NCBI RefSeq assembly: GCF_000519305.1
Contig: NZ_JAFG01000021.1
Location: 1-39,627 of the forward strand
Length of the DNA stretch: 39,627 nucleotides
From: Mesorhizobium ciceri WSM4083
GTDB lineage: Bacteria > Pseudomonadota > Alphaproteobacteria > Rhizobiales > Rhizobiaceae
Direction: 5' to 3'
Position numbers and translations under genes: made by a program. Each line of letters starts with the position of its first letter. Positions within the stretch are counted from its first letter, which is position 1. The notes under the pieces were generated by a model. It saw nothing but the letters and a program-made list of their open reading frames with translations. It ran no database searches and was not told the origin of the DNA. Shown one piece after another: positions 9,323 through 18,030 of the stretch.

Positions 9323-9770
9323 GACTTTCCGCCCCCTGACACTCTCTGCGGTAAGCTAATTCCTGTGTCGGCGAAGCAGGGACGAAAGCCGGCACGCACG
9401 GCCCATCCTCAGCACGCGGGAACACCGCCTTTACTCTTTGGTCGATGTGAACTCCGTTCGGATCGCAGCCGACAATATTGGTAAGCAGGATTACCCCTTC
9501 ATCGAGCCTTACATAGGCGACGACGCGCGGCGGTGTTTCCCGCCGTATGACAGTATAGGAATAAATCTCTCCCTCTCCTGGCGATTCCCTCCACTCCGTG
9601 TCGACGCTGAAACAGAACGGGCAATGCGCGCGAGGATAGACGTGGACCTTGTTGCAACTGTTACAGAATTTCACGAGCAGCCTGTCCGTCGCAGTGGCGT
9701 CCCAGAAAGCCTCAGTCTCTGGACTGACCGGTGGGACAGGCGTCAAAGGGGTCAATGTCTGCACATCCAT
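9309..9770 (-). CDS. DUF35 zinc-ribbon/OB-fold protein, thiolase partner
   Basis: 153 residues from the ATG at 9770, two bases after the thiolase-like gene stop. An N-terminal helix (SPETEAFWDATATDRLLV) is followed by a rubredoxin-like zinc ribbon with two CxxC pairs (CNSC and CPFC). Then comes an OB-fold (GEGEIYSYTVIRR onward). Proteins of this family form obligate complexes with SCP2-type thiolases or with Ltp2-like aldolases, where they help bind the CoA thioester. The upstream in-frame start at 9824 would overlap the thiolase gene by 52 bases and adds residues outside the family. Tight spacing on both sides supports co-translation. Confidence 0.88.
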   Translation of the reverse strand: MDVQTLTPLTPVPPVSPETEAFWDATATDRLLVKFCNSCNKVHVYPRAHCPFCFSVDTEWRESPGEGEIYSYTVIRRETPPRVVAYVRLDEGVILLTNIVGCDPNGVHIDQRVKAVFPRAEDGPCVPAFVPASPTQELAYRRECQGAESHEKD

Positions 9771-9772
9771 CG

Positions 9773-10936
9773 CTATACCCTTTCCAGGATTACTGTCGCG
9801 CTGCCATGTCGGCTGGCCAACCACCCACCGGTTCCGTGAGCAAGCGCCAGATCACAGTTCCTGACCTGCACCGCGGGATGAGCCTCTTCGCGAAGCTGAC
9901 GCACGGCCTCCAATATCTTGGTCATGCCGCCGCGATTGCCGGGATGGTTGCTGCACAGCCCTCCGCCGTCGGTATTGATGGGCAGCTTCCCTACACCGGA
10001 AATCAGCTTGCCGTCCGAAACAAAGGCACCACCCTGGCCTCGTTTGCAGAACCCGAGATCTTCCAGCTGTATGAGGACCGTTATGGTGAAGCTGTCGTAA
10101 AGCGACGCATACTTTATGTCCGAAGGCTTCAGGCCAGCTTCGGCAAATGCAGTCGCACCCGACACGACTGCGCCCGATGATGTTATGTCGGCGGTGCCTC
10201 CCCGCAGGTCGCGGATCGCCTCGCCTGCTCCACGAAGCCTTACGCGTGGTCGCTTGAGCTGCCTCGCGATCTCCTGACTAACCACGACGAACGCACCTCC
10301 GCCGTCGCTGACAACGCAGCAGTCGAGCCTGTGCAAGGGATCGGCAATCATAACCGATCCGAGAACCTGCTCCACGGTGACTACGTCTCGCAACATCGCA
10401 TGTGGGTTGTGCTGCGCATGGTGGGAAGCAGCTACCTTTATCCAGGCGAGCTGCTCCGCAGTGGTGTCGAATTCATACATGTGCCGCATGGCGCTCATAG
10501 CATACTGGTCGACGACACCATGCGCGTAGGGCAACTCGAAAGCCAACTCGGGAACGGCCCAGTTTGGCTGCGTATCTAGCCCTCGCCCACCGGTGCGCGG
10601 TTTGCCGGCCATCGTCACAAGAGCGACATTGCACTTGCCAGTAGCGATTGCCTGGGCGGCATGCGATAGATGAACCATGGGCGCAGATCCGCCCACATCC
10701 GTACTGTCGTAGTGACGGACCTCTATGCCGAGATATTCGATGATCGACAGCGGACCGAAGCCTGGGGCGTCTGTGTCGCAGTAGAAAGCGTCAACATCCG
10801 ATAGCGATAACCCAGCATCTGCTACCGCCCCCTGCGCGATTTCGAAGTAAAGCTGCCCCAGGGACTTGTCTACAGCCTTCCTCGTGGGGTGCTCGTATAT
10901 CCCTGCAATATAGACACTTTGTGCAACAGAACCCAT
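9773..10936 (-). CDS. SCP2/Ltp2-type thiolase-superfamily protein lacking the catalytic Cys
   Basis: 387 residues with the full thiolase fold, including SYD-type strand motifs, GGGGLCSNHPG-like loop (DGGGLCSNHPGNRGGM) and a C-terminal AHGTGGWLASRH. The usual nucleophilic Cys loop reads STDVGGSAPMVHLSHAA, so Ser84 stands where thiolases have Cys. The second thiolase Cys (CxGGG) is replaced by HGTGG. This matches the lipid-transfer/Ltp2 group, whose characterised members with a DUF35 partner are retro-aldolases that cut steroid side chains. Retro-aldol cleavage of a beta-hydroxyacyl-CoA is therefore more likely than thiolysis (inference). The start overlaps the ligase stop by one base (TAATG), and a DUF35 gene follows directly. 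Confidence 0.88.
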   Translation of the reverse strand: MGSVAQSVYIAGIYEHPTRKAVDKSLGQLYFEIAQGAVADAGLSLSDVDAFYCDTDAPGFGPLSIIEYLGIEVRHYDSTDVGGSAPMVHLSHAAQAIATGKCNVALVTMAGKPRTGGRGLDTQPNWAVPELAFELPYAHGVVDQYAMSAMRHMYEFDTTAEQLAWIKVAASHHAQHNPHAMLRDVVTVEQVLGSVMIADPLHRLDCCVVSDGGGAFVVVSQEIARQLKRPRVRLRGAGEAIRDLRGGTADITSSGAVVSGATAFAEAGLKPSDIKYASLYDSFTITVLIQLEDLGFCKRGQGGAFVSDGKLISGVGKLPINTDGGGLCSNHPGNRGGMTKILEAVRQLREEAHPAVQVRNCDLALAHGTGGWLASRHGSATVILERV

Positions 10937-12507
10937 TACTTTTCCGAATCTCGATCGATTTGCCCTGCCGAGAGAAATTCAACACGAATGTCATTCTTCA
11001 GCAATTTGCCAAGCGCATTCCGAGGAAAGGACGACCAATGGTGAACGCTCTGTAGGCGCTGGTGCTTTCCTAGCCGACCATTTACCCAGTCAAGAAGCTC
11101 CCCCATCTCAATTTTTCCGGACTGATTCACGCGCACGAGACCAGCCGGCGTTTCCCCCCATTTGGGGTCAGGGATGCCGATTACCGCCACTTCTTCGACA
11201 GCCGGATGCTCTAGAATTACGGCCTCGATGTCGGCCGGGTAGACATTGAACCCGCCGGAGATGATCATGTCCTTCTTCCGGCCGCGGATGAACACAAAAC
11301 CTTCCTCATCCTTGCTTCCGAGATCGCCGGTCCTGAGGAACGTCCGGCCATCGCTTTTCCTCCAAACAAGCTCTGCTGTGTCTTCCGGTCGTCCGTAATA
11401 TCCCTCCATCATGAAGGGCACACGAGCCACTATCTCGCCGATGACGTCTGGTTCGACCTCAACATCATCATTGTCGATTATGTACACTTCGCATCCGAGA
11501 AGCGCGCGCCCAACTGAGCCTGGCTTTTTGTCATGATCCATGGGCCTACAAAGAGTTGCCGAGCCTTCGCTAGAGCCGTAACATTCGAAGAAGTTCGACG
11601 TCATGCGCCTACGAATCTCGGACTTGGTGCGTGCGGCCAATGCAGAGCCGACAGAAAGCACTGCGCGGAGACTTGAACAGTCCGCTTTGTCGAGGGCAGA
11701 CTCTTGAACAACGGCATCGAGTTGGGTGGGCACAAGCTGCGCATGGGTGACCCGATGCTTCTCGACGAGCGCCAGGAAGCCCGGTGCTGAAAACTTGGGA
11801 GTCACTACAATTGTTCCACCCACGAAGAGAGCGCTGAGCATGTTAAGCCAAGTTGCGGCTGCCGAAACGGGGGTCGCAAGGAGTGCTATGCTATCTGACC
11901 GAAAACCCATTTCGGCGCCGAAGAGTATCGCGCTCCATTGCAGCGCATTGAAGGACTTGACTATGGCCTTGGGCCTCCCGGTCGTGCCCGAAGAGTACCA
12001 AAGAACCATTCGGCTCGTCGGATCGACAGGGGGAAGCGGGTCCGTTGGGCACCCGTTGACAAAGCTCTTGAGGGACTTCCAGCCCGCCCGCTCGAAGCCG
12101 ACGCTGATCCAATTACCGGACGGAATACGCGGCAGTGCCTCCCTACTGGAATCAACTCGAGCAGCGTAGTCCGTGGAGACGAAAAGTATATCCACCTCTG
12201 CGTCCTTGATTAACGTGACCACTTGCTGATCTGAAAGGAAGCCATTGATGGGCACATAGCAGGCACCTGCTTTGGCCACACCGAAGACCAGCAAAATGCT
12301 TTCGATAGAGTTCACCGCGAGCACGCCAACGTTGCTGCCGATTCCAAATCCAGCCTGCCGCAGCGCATGTGCAATACGCGAAGTCTCGTGGTCGAACCGT
12401 TGCCAGTCGAGCGTCGTTGTCCCTTCGATCAGCGCAACTTGGTGAGGATGGTTAGCAGCGTGCACCGAGATCAACGCTGGCAAGGTTACCTGCGGAGCAT
12501 CAAGCAT
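10936..12507 (-). CDS. acyl-CoA ligase, ANL (AMP-forming) superfamily
   Basis: 523 residues. Adenylation motifs are all present: the P-loop YSSGTTGRPK at 171-180, YGSSEG, RTGDLG, GGFNVYPADIE and, near the end, NALGKLLK with the adenylation Lys at about 501. It would activate a carboxylic acid to its CoA thioester with ATP. The ATG at 12507 has AGGGAA eight bases upstream; the TTG at 12513 is less likely. It is first gene of the ligase, thiolase-like, DUF35, SDR operon, with a dyad operator 51-67 bases upstream of its start. Family resemblance includes benzoylacetate- and fatty-acid-CoA ligases; the substrate is not readable. Confidence 0.88.
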   Translation of the reverse strand: MLDAPQVTLPALISVHAANHPHQVALIEGTTTLDWQRFDHETSRIAHALRQAGFGIGSNVGVLAVNSIESILLVFGVAKAGACYVPINGFLSDQQVVTLIKDAEVDILFVSTDYAARVDSSREALPRIPSGNWISVGFERAGWKSLKSFVNGCPTDPLPPVDPTSRMVLWYSSGTTGRPKAIVKSFNALQWSAILFGAEMGFRSDSIALLATPVSAAATWLNMLSALFVGGTIVVTPKFSAPGFLALVEKHRVTHAQLVPTQLDAVVQESALDKADCSSLRAVLSVGSALAARTKSEIRRRMTSNFFECYGSSEGSATLCRPMDHDKKPGSVGRALLGCEVYIIDNDDVEVEPDVIGEIVARVPFMMEGYYGRPEDTAELVWRKSDGRTFLRTGDLGSKDEEGFVFIRGRKKDMIISGGFNVYPADIEAVILEHPAVEEVAVIGIPDPKWGETPAGLVRVNQSGKIEMGELLDWVNGRLGKHQRLQSVHHWSSFPRNALGKLLKNDIRVEFLSAGQIDRDSEK

Positions 12508-12557
12508 TCTCAATTCCCTGTATTCGGGTGGAGCTTTCCAGTGATAGGATGCAATTA

Positions 12558-12574
12558 TAATACTAGGTGTATTA
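12558..12574. promoter_or_regulatory. candidate GntR operator upstream of the acyl-CoA ligase operon
   Basis: TAATAC-TAGGT-GTATTA is a perfect six-base inverted repeat with a five-base centre. Its core ATAC-N5-GTAT equals that of the dyad upstream of hyuA. It lies 51-67 bases upstream of the ligase ATG at 12507, a sensible place for repression. Nothing else in this short gap is apparent. Confidence 0.62.
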
Positions 12575-12599
12575 ATTCAGACCGCTGCCCTTTTGTCAA

Positions 12600-13285
12600 C
12601 ATCTCTTCTCGCCATAGGCGGCGCCCGCGCCTTGGCGCAGATCATGCGCACCGGCTGGTATCGGCAGGTGCATGTGAAGAGCCAGCAGTGTCGGCTCTGG
12701 CGATCCCTCCTCCTCGCACGACGCACGGTCCTCAATGAAATGCGGACCGTCAAGAACGTCGTCAGGGCGATTCTGCGGGAGGTCGGCATCAAGCTCGGCA
12801 CTCCAGGCCGCGCAGCCTTCGCCCATCGCGTGCGCGAACTTGGCGCAGATACGGTCATCATGGCGCTTGTCGAGCCGCTTCTGGCGATCGTGGCAACGAT
12901 GTTGCGCGAGTTCGTGCGGCTGACAAAGCAGGTCCTCAATATCGCCCGCAAGGAGCAAGTCTGCCGGCGCCTCATGTCCGTGCCCGGGATGTCGGAGCGC
13001 ATTTGGGTCTGACCCCGGCGCGCTATCAATCTGGCGAGACGGACATTCAGGGCAAGGTAAGCCGATGCGGTGACGAGCTCGCCCATGAAGCGACTCATTC
13101 GCTGCTTGTGCTCAGCAAGAAATGGTCGAGCCTCAGAGCGTGGGGTATGAAAGTCGCCAAGCGGCGCGGTACGGCCCGAGCTCGAGTTGCTGTTGCCCCC
13201 CAAGCTCGCTGTCATCCTGCATCGCATGTGGAGCGATGCGACAGAATTCCGCTTTGGCAAGGCACCCCGCTCCGTATAGGCCATG
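12600..13285 (+). pseudogene. IS110-family transposase relic with internal deletion
   Basis: Begins mid-protein with QIMRTGWYRQVHVKSQQ and runs through VRAILREVGIKLGTPGR, VEPLLAIVATMLREF and CRRLMSVPGM. About 30 codons expected next are missing. In another frame it resumes as AHLGLTPARYQSGETDIQGKVSRCGDELAHE and SSLRAWGMKVAKRRG, then a C terminus ending FRFGKAPRS. The N-terminal DEDD domain is absent. The order and motifs are those of IS110 (DEDD) transposases. The relic abuts the promoter region of the acyl-CoA ligase, so it may have cut off genes once upstream. Confidence 0.85.
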
Positions 13286-13820
13286 AATAGGCACAACGGA
13301 CCAACGAAGGAGGAGTTGATACCGAAAGGGCGTGAGCCGGATCGTTCTCGTGGGGAGGATGGGCAAGGCGATCTCGTTAGCAGGCACGATCCTGGGACGA
13401 ACTCTCCTAAGGTCGTTCAACAGATTGAGACGCCTCGCTCTACTGACCCCATCATGCGGCGGCCTAACGTCGACCGCGAAGAGAAGCGAGTGACCCGCGG
13501 GGCGACATGGTCCGGAAAATTATCAGCAGGAGCTTAACCTCAACGACCCCAATCAAAGAATCCTGGTAGATCGAGATCGGCGTCCTGCTCAGTCAGTGCC
13601 TTCGTGTCGCGCCGGCGGCAGCGAAAGCGTTGCAACAGATCCTTCAACTAAGTTTATAGAGTCTTTGCAACCGCAGATATCTGCCTGTGATACCTTCGCC
13701 ACAAAGGCTGAAATCAGGCGCGGCTGCAAAGCTCGACGAGAGATGGCCTCCTCGGGCTTGTTCATACCGATGCCGATTTACGTTCAGAGCGCACCAGCAT
13801 GCAACGGAGGATCGACGGCA
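13286..13820. other. region between the IS110 relic and the ATP-grasp gene
   Basis: The first 250 bases look like the trailing, non-coding end of the IS110 element. The rest should hold the promoter of the ATP-grasp gene. I see no convincing gene; the open frame upstream of 13821 has no family-like sequence. The one clear structure is the perfect 12-bp palindrome at 13673-13684, listed separately. Confidence 0.45.
13673..13684. promoter_or_regulatory. 12-bp palindrome upstream of the ATP-grasp gene
   Basis: GCAGATATCTGC is a perfect palindrome about 137 bases before the ATG at 13821. Its length suits a regulator half-site pair, but there is no partner regulator nearby, and a 12-bp palindrome may arise by chance. 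Confidence 0.25.
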
Positions 13821-15110
13821 ATGGCAAGAAAATCACTCGTCCTGCTTGAAGGTCATGGGAGTATTGGTTTGCTGTACGTGAACGCGGCTCGGCGACTTGA
13901 TCTTCATCCAATTACGCTGTCGGCTGATCCAACTCAGTACGACTATCTTGCGGCCGAAGGCATTGATGCAATCCAAGTCGACACTAACAACCTTGATGAG
14001 CTGATCCGAGAATGTTCCCGGTTGGGTGCGACCCTTGACATTGCTGGCATTACTGGCTTTTCGGGCGCGGACGAGTCAATTTATGCGACGGTCGGCAAGC
14101 TCTGCCGGCATTTCGATTTACCGGGACCGAACCCTGCATCGATTGAGCAATGCTGCGACAAATTCAGTCAACGTCAACTCCTCGCGGAAGCCGGCGTTCC
14201 AGTACCCGCTTATCGGTTGGCATCGAATGCGGCGGAGGTAGAAAGCTGTGCCGCGGAGATCGGCCTGCCCGTGGTTCTTAAGCCAACCCTAGGCAGTGGC
14301 AGCAGCGGTGTCCGATTGTGCCGCAATGTCGATGAGCTGGCCGAACATGCGACCTATCTATTGGATGGGCAGCACGCATGGCGGTCTTCGCCAAGGATAT
14401 TGGTCGAAGAATTCGCACAAGGCCCATATTGTAGCGCTCATATAATGGGAAATAAGGTCATTGCGATTGACGCCGCTGACTTCGACCGCCCACCGTATTT
14501 CGTCTTCCGTCATTTCACCTGCCCCGCTCCGCTAACTGACGACGAGCGTAAGCGTATATGCGATGTATCGCTGGCCTGTTTGCCAGCTCTCGGCCTTGGC
14601 TGGGGGCCAATGTGTGTTGAACTCCGGCGGACGAAGCGTGGTCCAGTGGTGATCGAAGTCAATCCGCGTATTCCGGGTGGAACCAGTCCTCGGCTGGTTC
14701 AGGCGGCCTGCGGTGTTGATCTCATCGCCGAGCACATCAAGCTTGTCATTGGCAACGAATGGGACTTGCGCAGAAGGCATTCGCACATTGCGGCCGCGCA
14801 GTGCCTAAACGCTGATCGCGATGGCATCCTCGATTGGATCGATGGCGACAGTCGCGCAGCCGCTATGCCAGGTGTGACCGAGGTTAAATTGTACATCAAA
14901 CCCAAGGCGCCGATCGTCAGGAAGGGCGACTATCGAGACCGCATCGGACATGTCATCGCCGCTTCACCCAACCGTGCCCGGACCGAGGCTATACTTCAGC
15001 AAGCCATCGACTTAATTAGTTGGTCGATCACACCATTTCCGTCGGTTGGCGGCCAGGGACAATCTGACGCGCACCAGTCCTCCGCACAAACCCAGGCAGC
15101 GCCAAAATGA
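13821..15110 (+). CDS. ATP-grasp family carboxylate-amine ligase
   Basis: 429 residues from the ATG at 13821, which has GGAGG ten bases upstream. An N-terminal Rossmann-like preATP-grasp domain (MARKSLVLLEGHGSIG to about residue 100) is followed by the ATP-grasp fold. It shows Lys154 in VVLKP, the glycine loop GSGSSG at 158-163, the adenine-binding ILVEEFAQG, and the Mg-ATP residues Glu267, Glu279 and Asn281 (VIEVNPRIPGG). Such enzymes join an acylphosphate to an amine, often making dipeptides or amino-acid amides (BacD-like ligases). The substrate is unknown. It is followed 669 bases later by an M81 metallopeptidase on the same strand. Possibly a small peptide-forming enzyme of a secondary-metabolite locus (inference). 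Confidence 0.87.
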   Translation: MARKSLVLLEGHGSIGLLYVNAARRLDLHPITLSADPTQYDYLAAEGIDAIQVDTNNLDELIRECSRLGATLDIAGITGFSGADESIYATVGKLCRHFDLPGPNPASIEQCCDKFSQRQLLAEAGVPVPAYRLASNAAEVESCAAEIGLPVVLKPTLGSGSSGVRLCRNVDELAEHATYLLDGQHAWRSSPRILVEEFAQGPYCSAHIMGNKVIAIDAADFDRPPYFVFRHFTCPAPLTDDERKRICDVSLACLPALGLGWGPMCVELRRTKRGPVVIEVNPRIPGGTSPRLVQAACGVDLIAEHIKLVIGNEWDLRRRHSHIAAAQCLNADRDGILDWIDGDSRAAAMPGVTEVKLYIKPKAPIVRKGDYRDRIGHVIAASPNRARTEAILQQAIDLISWSITPFPSVGGQGQSDAHQSSAQTQAAPK

Positions 15111-15778
15111 GAGATGATCGCCGCTGGAATTGTCACACTGAGAGCACGAGTGAAATAGAGTCTGTTGCAAGTAGCCGAACTACCGTGGGCCGTAGGATTC
15201 GCACGCTGCGAATCAGGCGGCGCGAATAGCGAATTGCTCCGCGCGAGGTCGGTTCGGATCGAAGGACTCCCCGACTTATTGCTTGAGCGCCGCACGCATA
15301 ATGCTATTTCCTTGGAGATTAGCGCCGGCACCTGGCAAGAACCGAAGCCAAGCGTTGCTCGAAATCGGAGCTTAATGGCGCTCCTACTCAGTGCGAGCAA
15401 TTCCGATACTGACACCGGCGGTTCCAATCATCTTCAGCTCGGGCCGTACGGGTGGAACCCGCTCTCATCACCGCGACGGATATTTATATCCGCATCCGCC
15501 TCTCGCAGCTCTCGGCTATGTCTTGGGCCGCTGCGAGGCCCGCGTGGCACTTTTGCTGGAACTCCTACCATAACTGGTTCGAGATCGCCCGTCACGCGGC
15601 AGCAATTGGGGTGCATTCGCTGGAAACGCCAGTGGACCGTATCCTCAGCAAAACCGCGACACAAGATTCTCATCCAGTTGTCGCGACCCTGCCTGATTGT
15701 CGCACTACACTCGGCAATTCAGTAAGCGCAGGCAGAGGTCTCGCTTTTAAAATGCCTATGCGTTGGCGGAGGGTGGAA
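15111..15778. other. 668-base region without a recognisable gene
   Basis: Open frames exist in several phases (for example 15165-15725), but none resembles a known family, and frame-switching stretches suggest a degraded gene. The last 20 bases hold the ribosome site of the M81 gene. I cannot name what was here. Confidence 0.4.
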
Positions 15779-17317
15779 ATGACAAAACGAATTGCAGTCG
15801 GGCGGCTATTTCATGAATCACATGGCTACGCGCGGCCGACGATATCGGAAAGCATCACGGTCGTGCGCGGTGATAGATTGATTCGGGAAGCACGGGGAAA
15901 CGGCACAACGTTTGGCGGCATCGTAGACGCGTTGACAGAGCGGTGTGACATTGAACTCTTGCCCATCTCGGATTCGATGATCGCGCCGAGCGGTCTGATC
16001 GATCATGGTTTTTACCTTGATCAACGCCGTTTTTGGGAAGAGCAGGTTAAAGGCTTAAGACCTCACGCGCTTATCATCGATCTCCACGGAGCAATGGGAA
16101 CAACGGAGCTCGACGACGTCGAAGGTGACTTCCTCGACCATCTGCGAACCGTTGCAGGAGAGAGCGTTGTGATTGGCATAGGGTTGGACCTCCATGCGAA
16201 CATCACGCCGAGCATGTTATCAGCCGGGGACATTTGCATCGCCTGTAAACAAAACCCGCACAACGACTACTACGACACCGGCAAACGTGTCGTCGAGTTG
16301 GTTCTTGAGGTGCTTGCTGGCAGGCTCCATCCAGTTTACACACTCGCCAAGGCACGCATGATCGCGCCGGGCAAGCTCGAGACGCATTTGGACCCACTAA
16401 AGCAACTGCACGCGCGCGCTCGAGTGTTGGAGCAGTCAACGCCGGCGATAGTTGATATCAGCCTTTACAACGCCTATCGCTTCGGTGACTTCACGGATAT
16501 GGGCCAAGCGGCGGTCTTGCTGAGCAATGGACGCTATCCCCAAGCGGAAGAAATCGTCTACAACTTTGCCCAAGAATTTTGGGAGCGGCGCGACGATTTC
16601 AACGATGATCTTCTGACCATCGAGGAGGCTCTCGATGCGGCGGCCGAAAGGCCGGAGCGGTTACCCAAAGCGCTTGCCGACCTCGGAGATCGGACGCTTG
16701 CCGGCGCGCCAGGCGACAGTACTTTGATCCTTCAGGCCGCAATGAACTACAAGCGCCCCCTCAAAGGCGCGATGACTGTGCACGATCCCGAAACCGTTGC
16801 GCAGGCGCATGCCGCTAGCGTGGGAGCCACCCTCGCGATGCGGCTCGGCGGCAAGCTGACTCCGCAATTTGAGCCGTTTGATGTTGTGGGCGTCGTGAAA
16901 GTCATCAATCGCAAAGACGTCAAGCTTATCGGCCCCAATTTTGGCGGCGAGTCAGCAGCGATGGGCGATACGGCTCTTATTGAGATCGACAACCGCTTTC
17001 AGGTTATCGCTACATCGAAACCTGGCTTCATCAGTGATCCCAATGTATTTGAATCGCACGGCATCCACGTTAGGAACCAGGATTTTGTGGTACTCAAGTC
17101 TCAGTATCACTTCAATGCCAATTTCAACGGCCTGGCGACTTCTTTGTACCTTGCAAGCCCCGGCCTCGCATATTATTTACCGGGTGTTTTCGAAAAGAAG
17201 CGGGCGCGCGTATGGCCTGACGTCGACGTCGACGCTGATCCGATCATTCCATCGCAGGTGTTTGCTCGACAAGGACGTCTCAACTATAGATTGGAGGCAC
17301 ATTCAGATCCAAGCTGA
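15779..17317 (+). CDS. M81-family metallopeptidase (MlrC / microcystinase-C-like)
   Basis: 512 residues from the ATG at 15779, with GGAGGG five bases upstream. The long open frame reaching back to 15452 lacks family sequence. Motifs of the MlrC/M81 family: FHESHG at 11-16, DLHGAM at 101-106, LDLHAN at 136-141 and the metal-ligand region NPHNDYYDTG at 159-168. The C-terminal MlrC domain includes GGKLTP and NFNGLA. The characterised member, MlrC, degrades linearised microcystin and its tetrapeptide. Others are uncharacterised zinc peptidases or amidohydrolases acting on small modified peptides. Placement after an ATP-grasp ligase suggests turnover or processing of the ligated product (inference). 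Confidence 0.88.
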   Translation: MTKRIAVGRLFHESHGYARPTISESITVVRGDRLIREARGNGTTFGGIVDALTERCDIELLPISDSMIAPSGLIDHGFYLDQRRFWEEQVKGLRPHALIIDLHGAMGTTELDDVEGDFLDHLRTVAGESVVIGIGLDLHANITPSMLSAGDICIACKQNPHNDYYDTGKRVVELVLEVLAGRLHPVYTLAKARMIAPGKLETHLDPLKQLHARARVLEQSTPAIVDISLYNAYRFGDFTDMGQAAVLLSNGRYPQAEEIVYNFAQEFWERRDDFNDDLLTIEEALDAAAERPERLPKALADLGDRTLAGAPGDSTLILQAAMNYKRPLKGAMTVHDPETVAQAHAASVGATLAMRLGGKLTPQFEPFDVVGVVKVINRKDVKLIGPNFGGESAAMGDTALIEIDNRFQVIATSKPGFISDPNVFESHGIHVRNQDFVVLKSQYHFNANFNGLATSLYLASPGLAYYLPGVFEKKRARVWPDVDVDADPIIPSQVFARQGRLNYRLEAHSDPS

Positions 17318-17379
17318 ATGGATTGCCTCGCGGTCGAGTAGATAGGGGCGTACGTCGTGTGGCGGTTTACGGAATGATT

Positions 17380-17804
17380 GCCTTGATCACTCGTCTACAC
17401 TGAGCGATGCGGTTTTGCTCGAGACGCGGCACGTGAAGGCGGCGCTCTCGGCGATGACGGTAAAGACCGACCGGATAGATGCACGCGGGATCGCCCAACT
17501 GCCGCGGATGAGATGGTACCGCCCGGTTCATGCCAAATCGGTGACTTGCAAGGATAGCCGACCCCTTCTTGTTGGACGCAAGCTTCTGCAAGGCAAGCTT
17601 CTCGACGTTGAACTGAGCATCCGCGGGATCTTGCGCGGCTATGGGCTAAAGGTTGGAGAGGTCGGTCGTGGAAAGTTTGAGGCGCGCATCCGGGATCTGA
17701 CAGCAGGGCACGTCACCTTGGAGACGGTGATTGGTGCGATGCTGACGGCGCGGACGGCGTTGTGGTGCGAGTACACCAAGCTCCTGTCGTGTTGCTTCAC
17801 GTAA
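17380..17804 (+). pseudogene. IS110-family transposase relic
   Basis: A truncated middle part: LLETRHVKAALSAMTVKTD then RIDARGIAQL, RWYRPVHAKS, a kept KLLDVELSIRGILRGYGLKVG and FEARIRDLTAGH. The catalytic N terminus before LLETRHV and the C-terminal Ser domain are missing. The family is clear from KTDR-DARGIAQ and the following R-GLK-G pattern. It is more diverged from, and separate to, the relic at 12600. Confidence 0.8.
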
Positions 17805-17849
17805 TTTTGTTACTGTTTGCCTCATCGAGAATGTTACCCGCTCGCCCGG

Positions 17850-18030
17850 CATGGGATTCAGAGTAGCATATGGCGCTAGGCTACTGGCCTCGCCGATGAG
17901 CCGCTGCACTGCTAGTTGTCGCCATGCCCTTACTCGCTTCGGCAGCGTGTAAAGCTGTCGCAAGCTGTATCGTCCCGGGTAACTGGCCTGGAACTCGGCG
18001 AGCAGTTCAAGTGCGGTATGATCCGGGCGA
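17850..18030 (-). pseudogene. IS21-family istA scrap
   Basis: The minus strand reads RPDHTALELLAEFQASYPG and RYSLRQLYTLPKRVRAWRQ, the segment of IS21 transposases between the helix-turn-helix and catalytic core. Nothing else of that element is evident on either side. The region 18031-18357 between this scrap and the methyltransferase promoter shows no recognisable gene. Confidence 0.65.

Noticed and set aside
13596..13820. N-terminal extension of the ATP-grasp protein
   Set aside because: No ribosome site and no family sequence; the ATG at 13821 has GGAGG and the usual first beta strand of the fold.
15165..15725. 186-codon plus-strand frame as a gene
   Set aside because: Low-complexity translation rich in Ser, Arg and Pro with no motif; may overlie a degraded gene but cannot be supported.
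15452..15778. N-terminal extension of the M81 peptidase
   Set aside because: Family proteins begin at the KRIAVGRLFHE segment, and the ATG at 15779 has a strong ribosome site.
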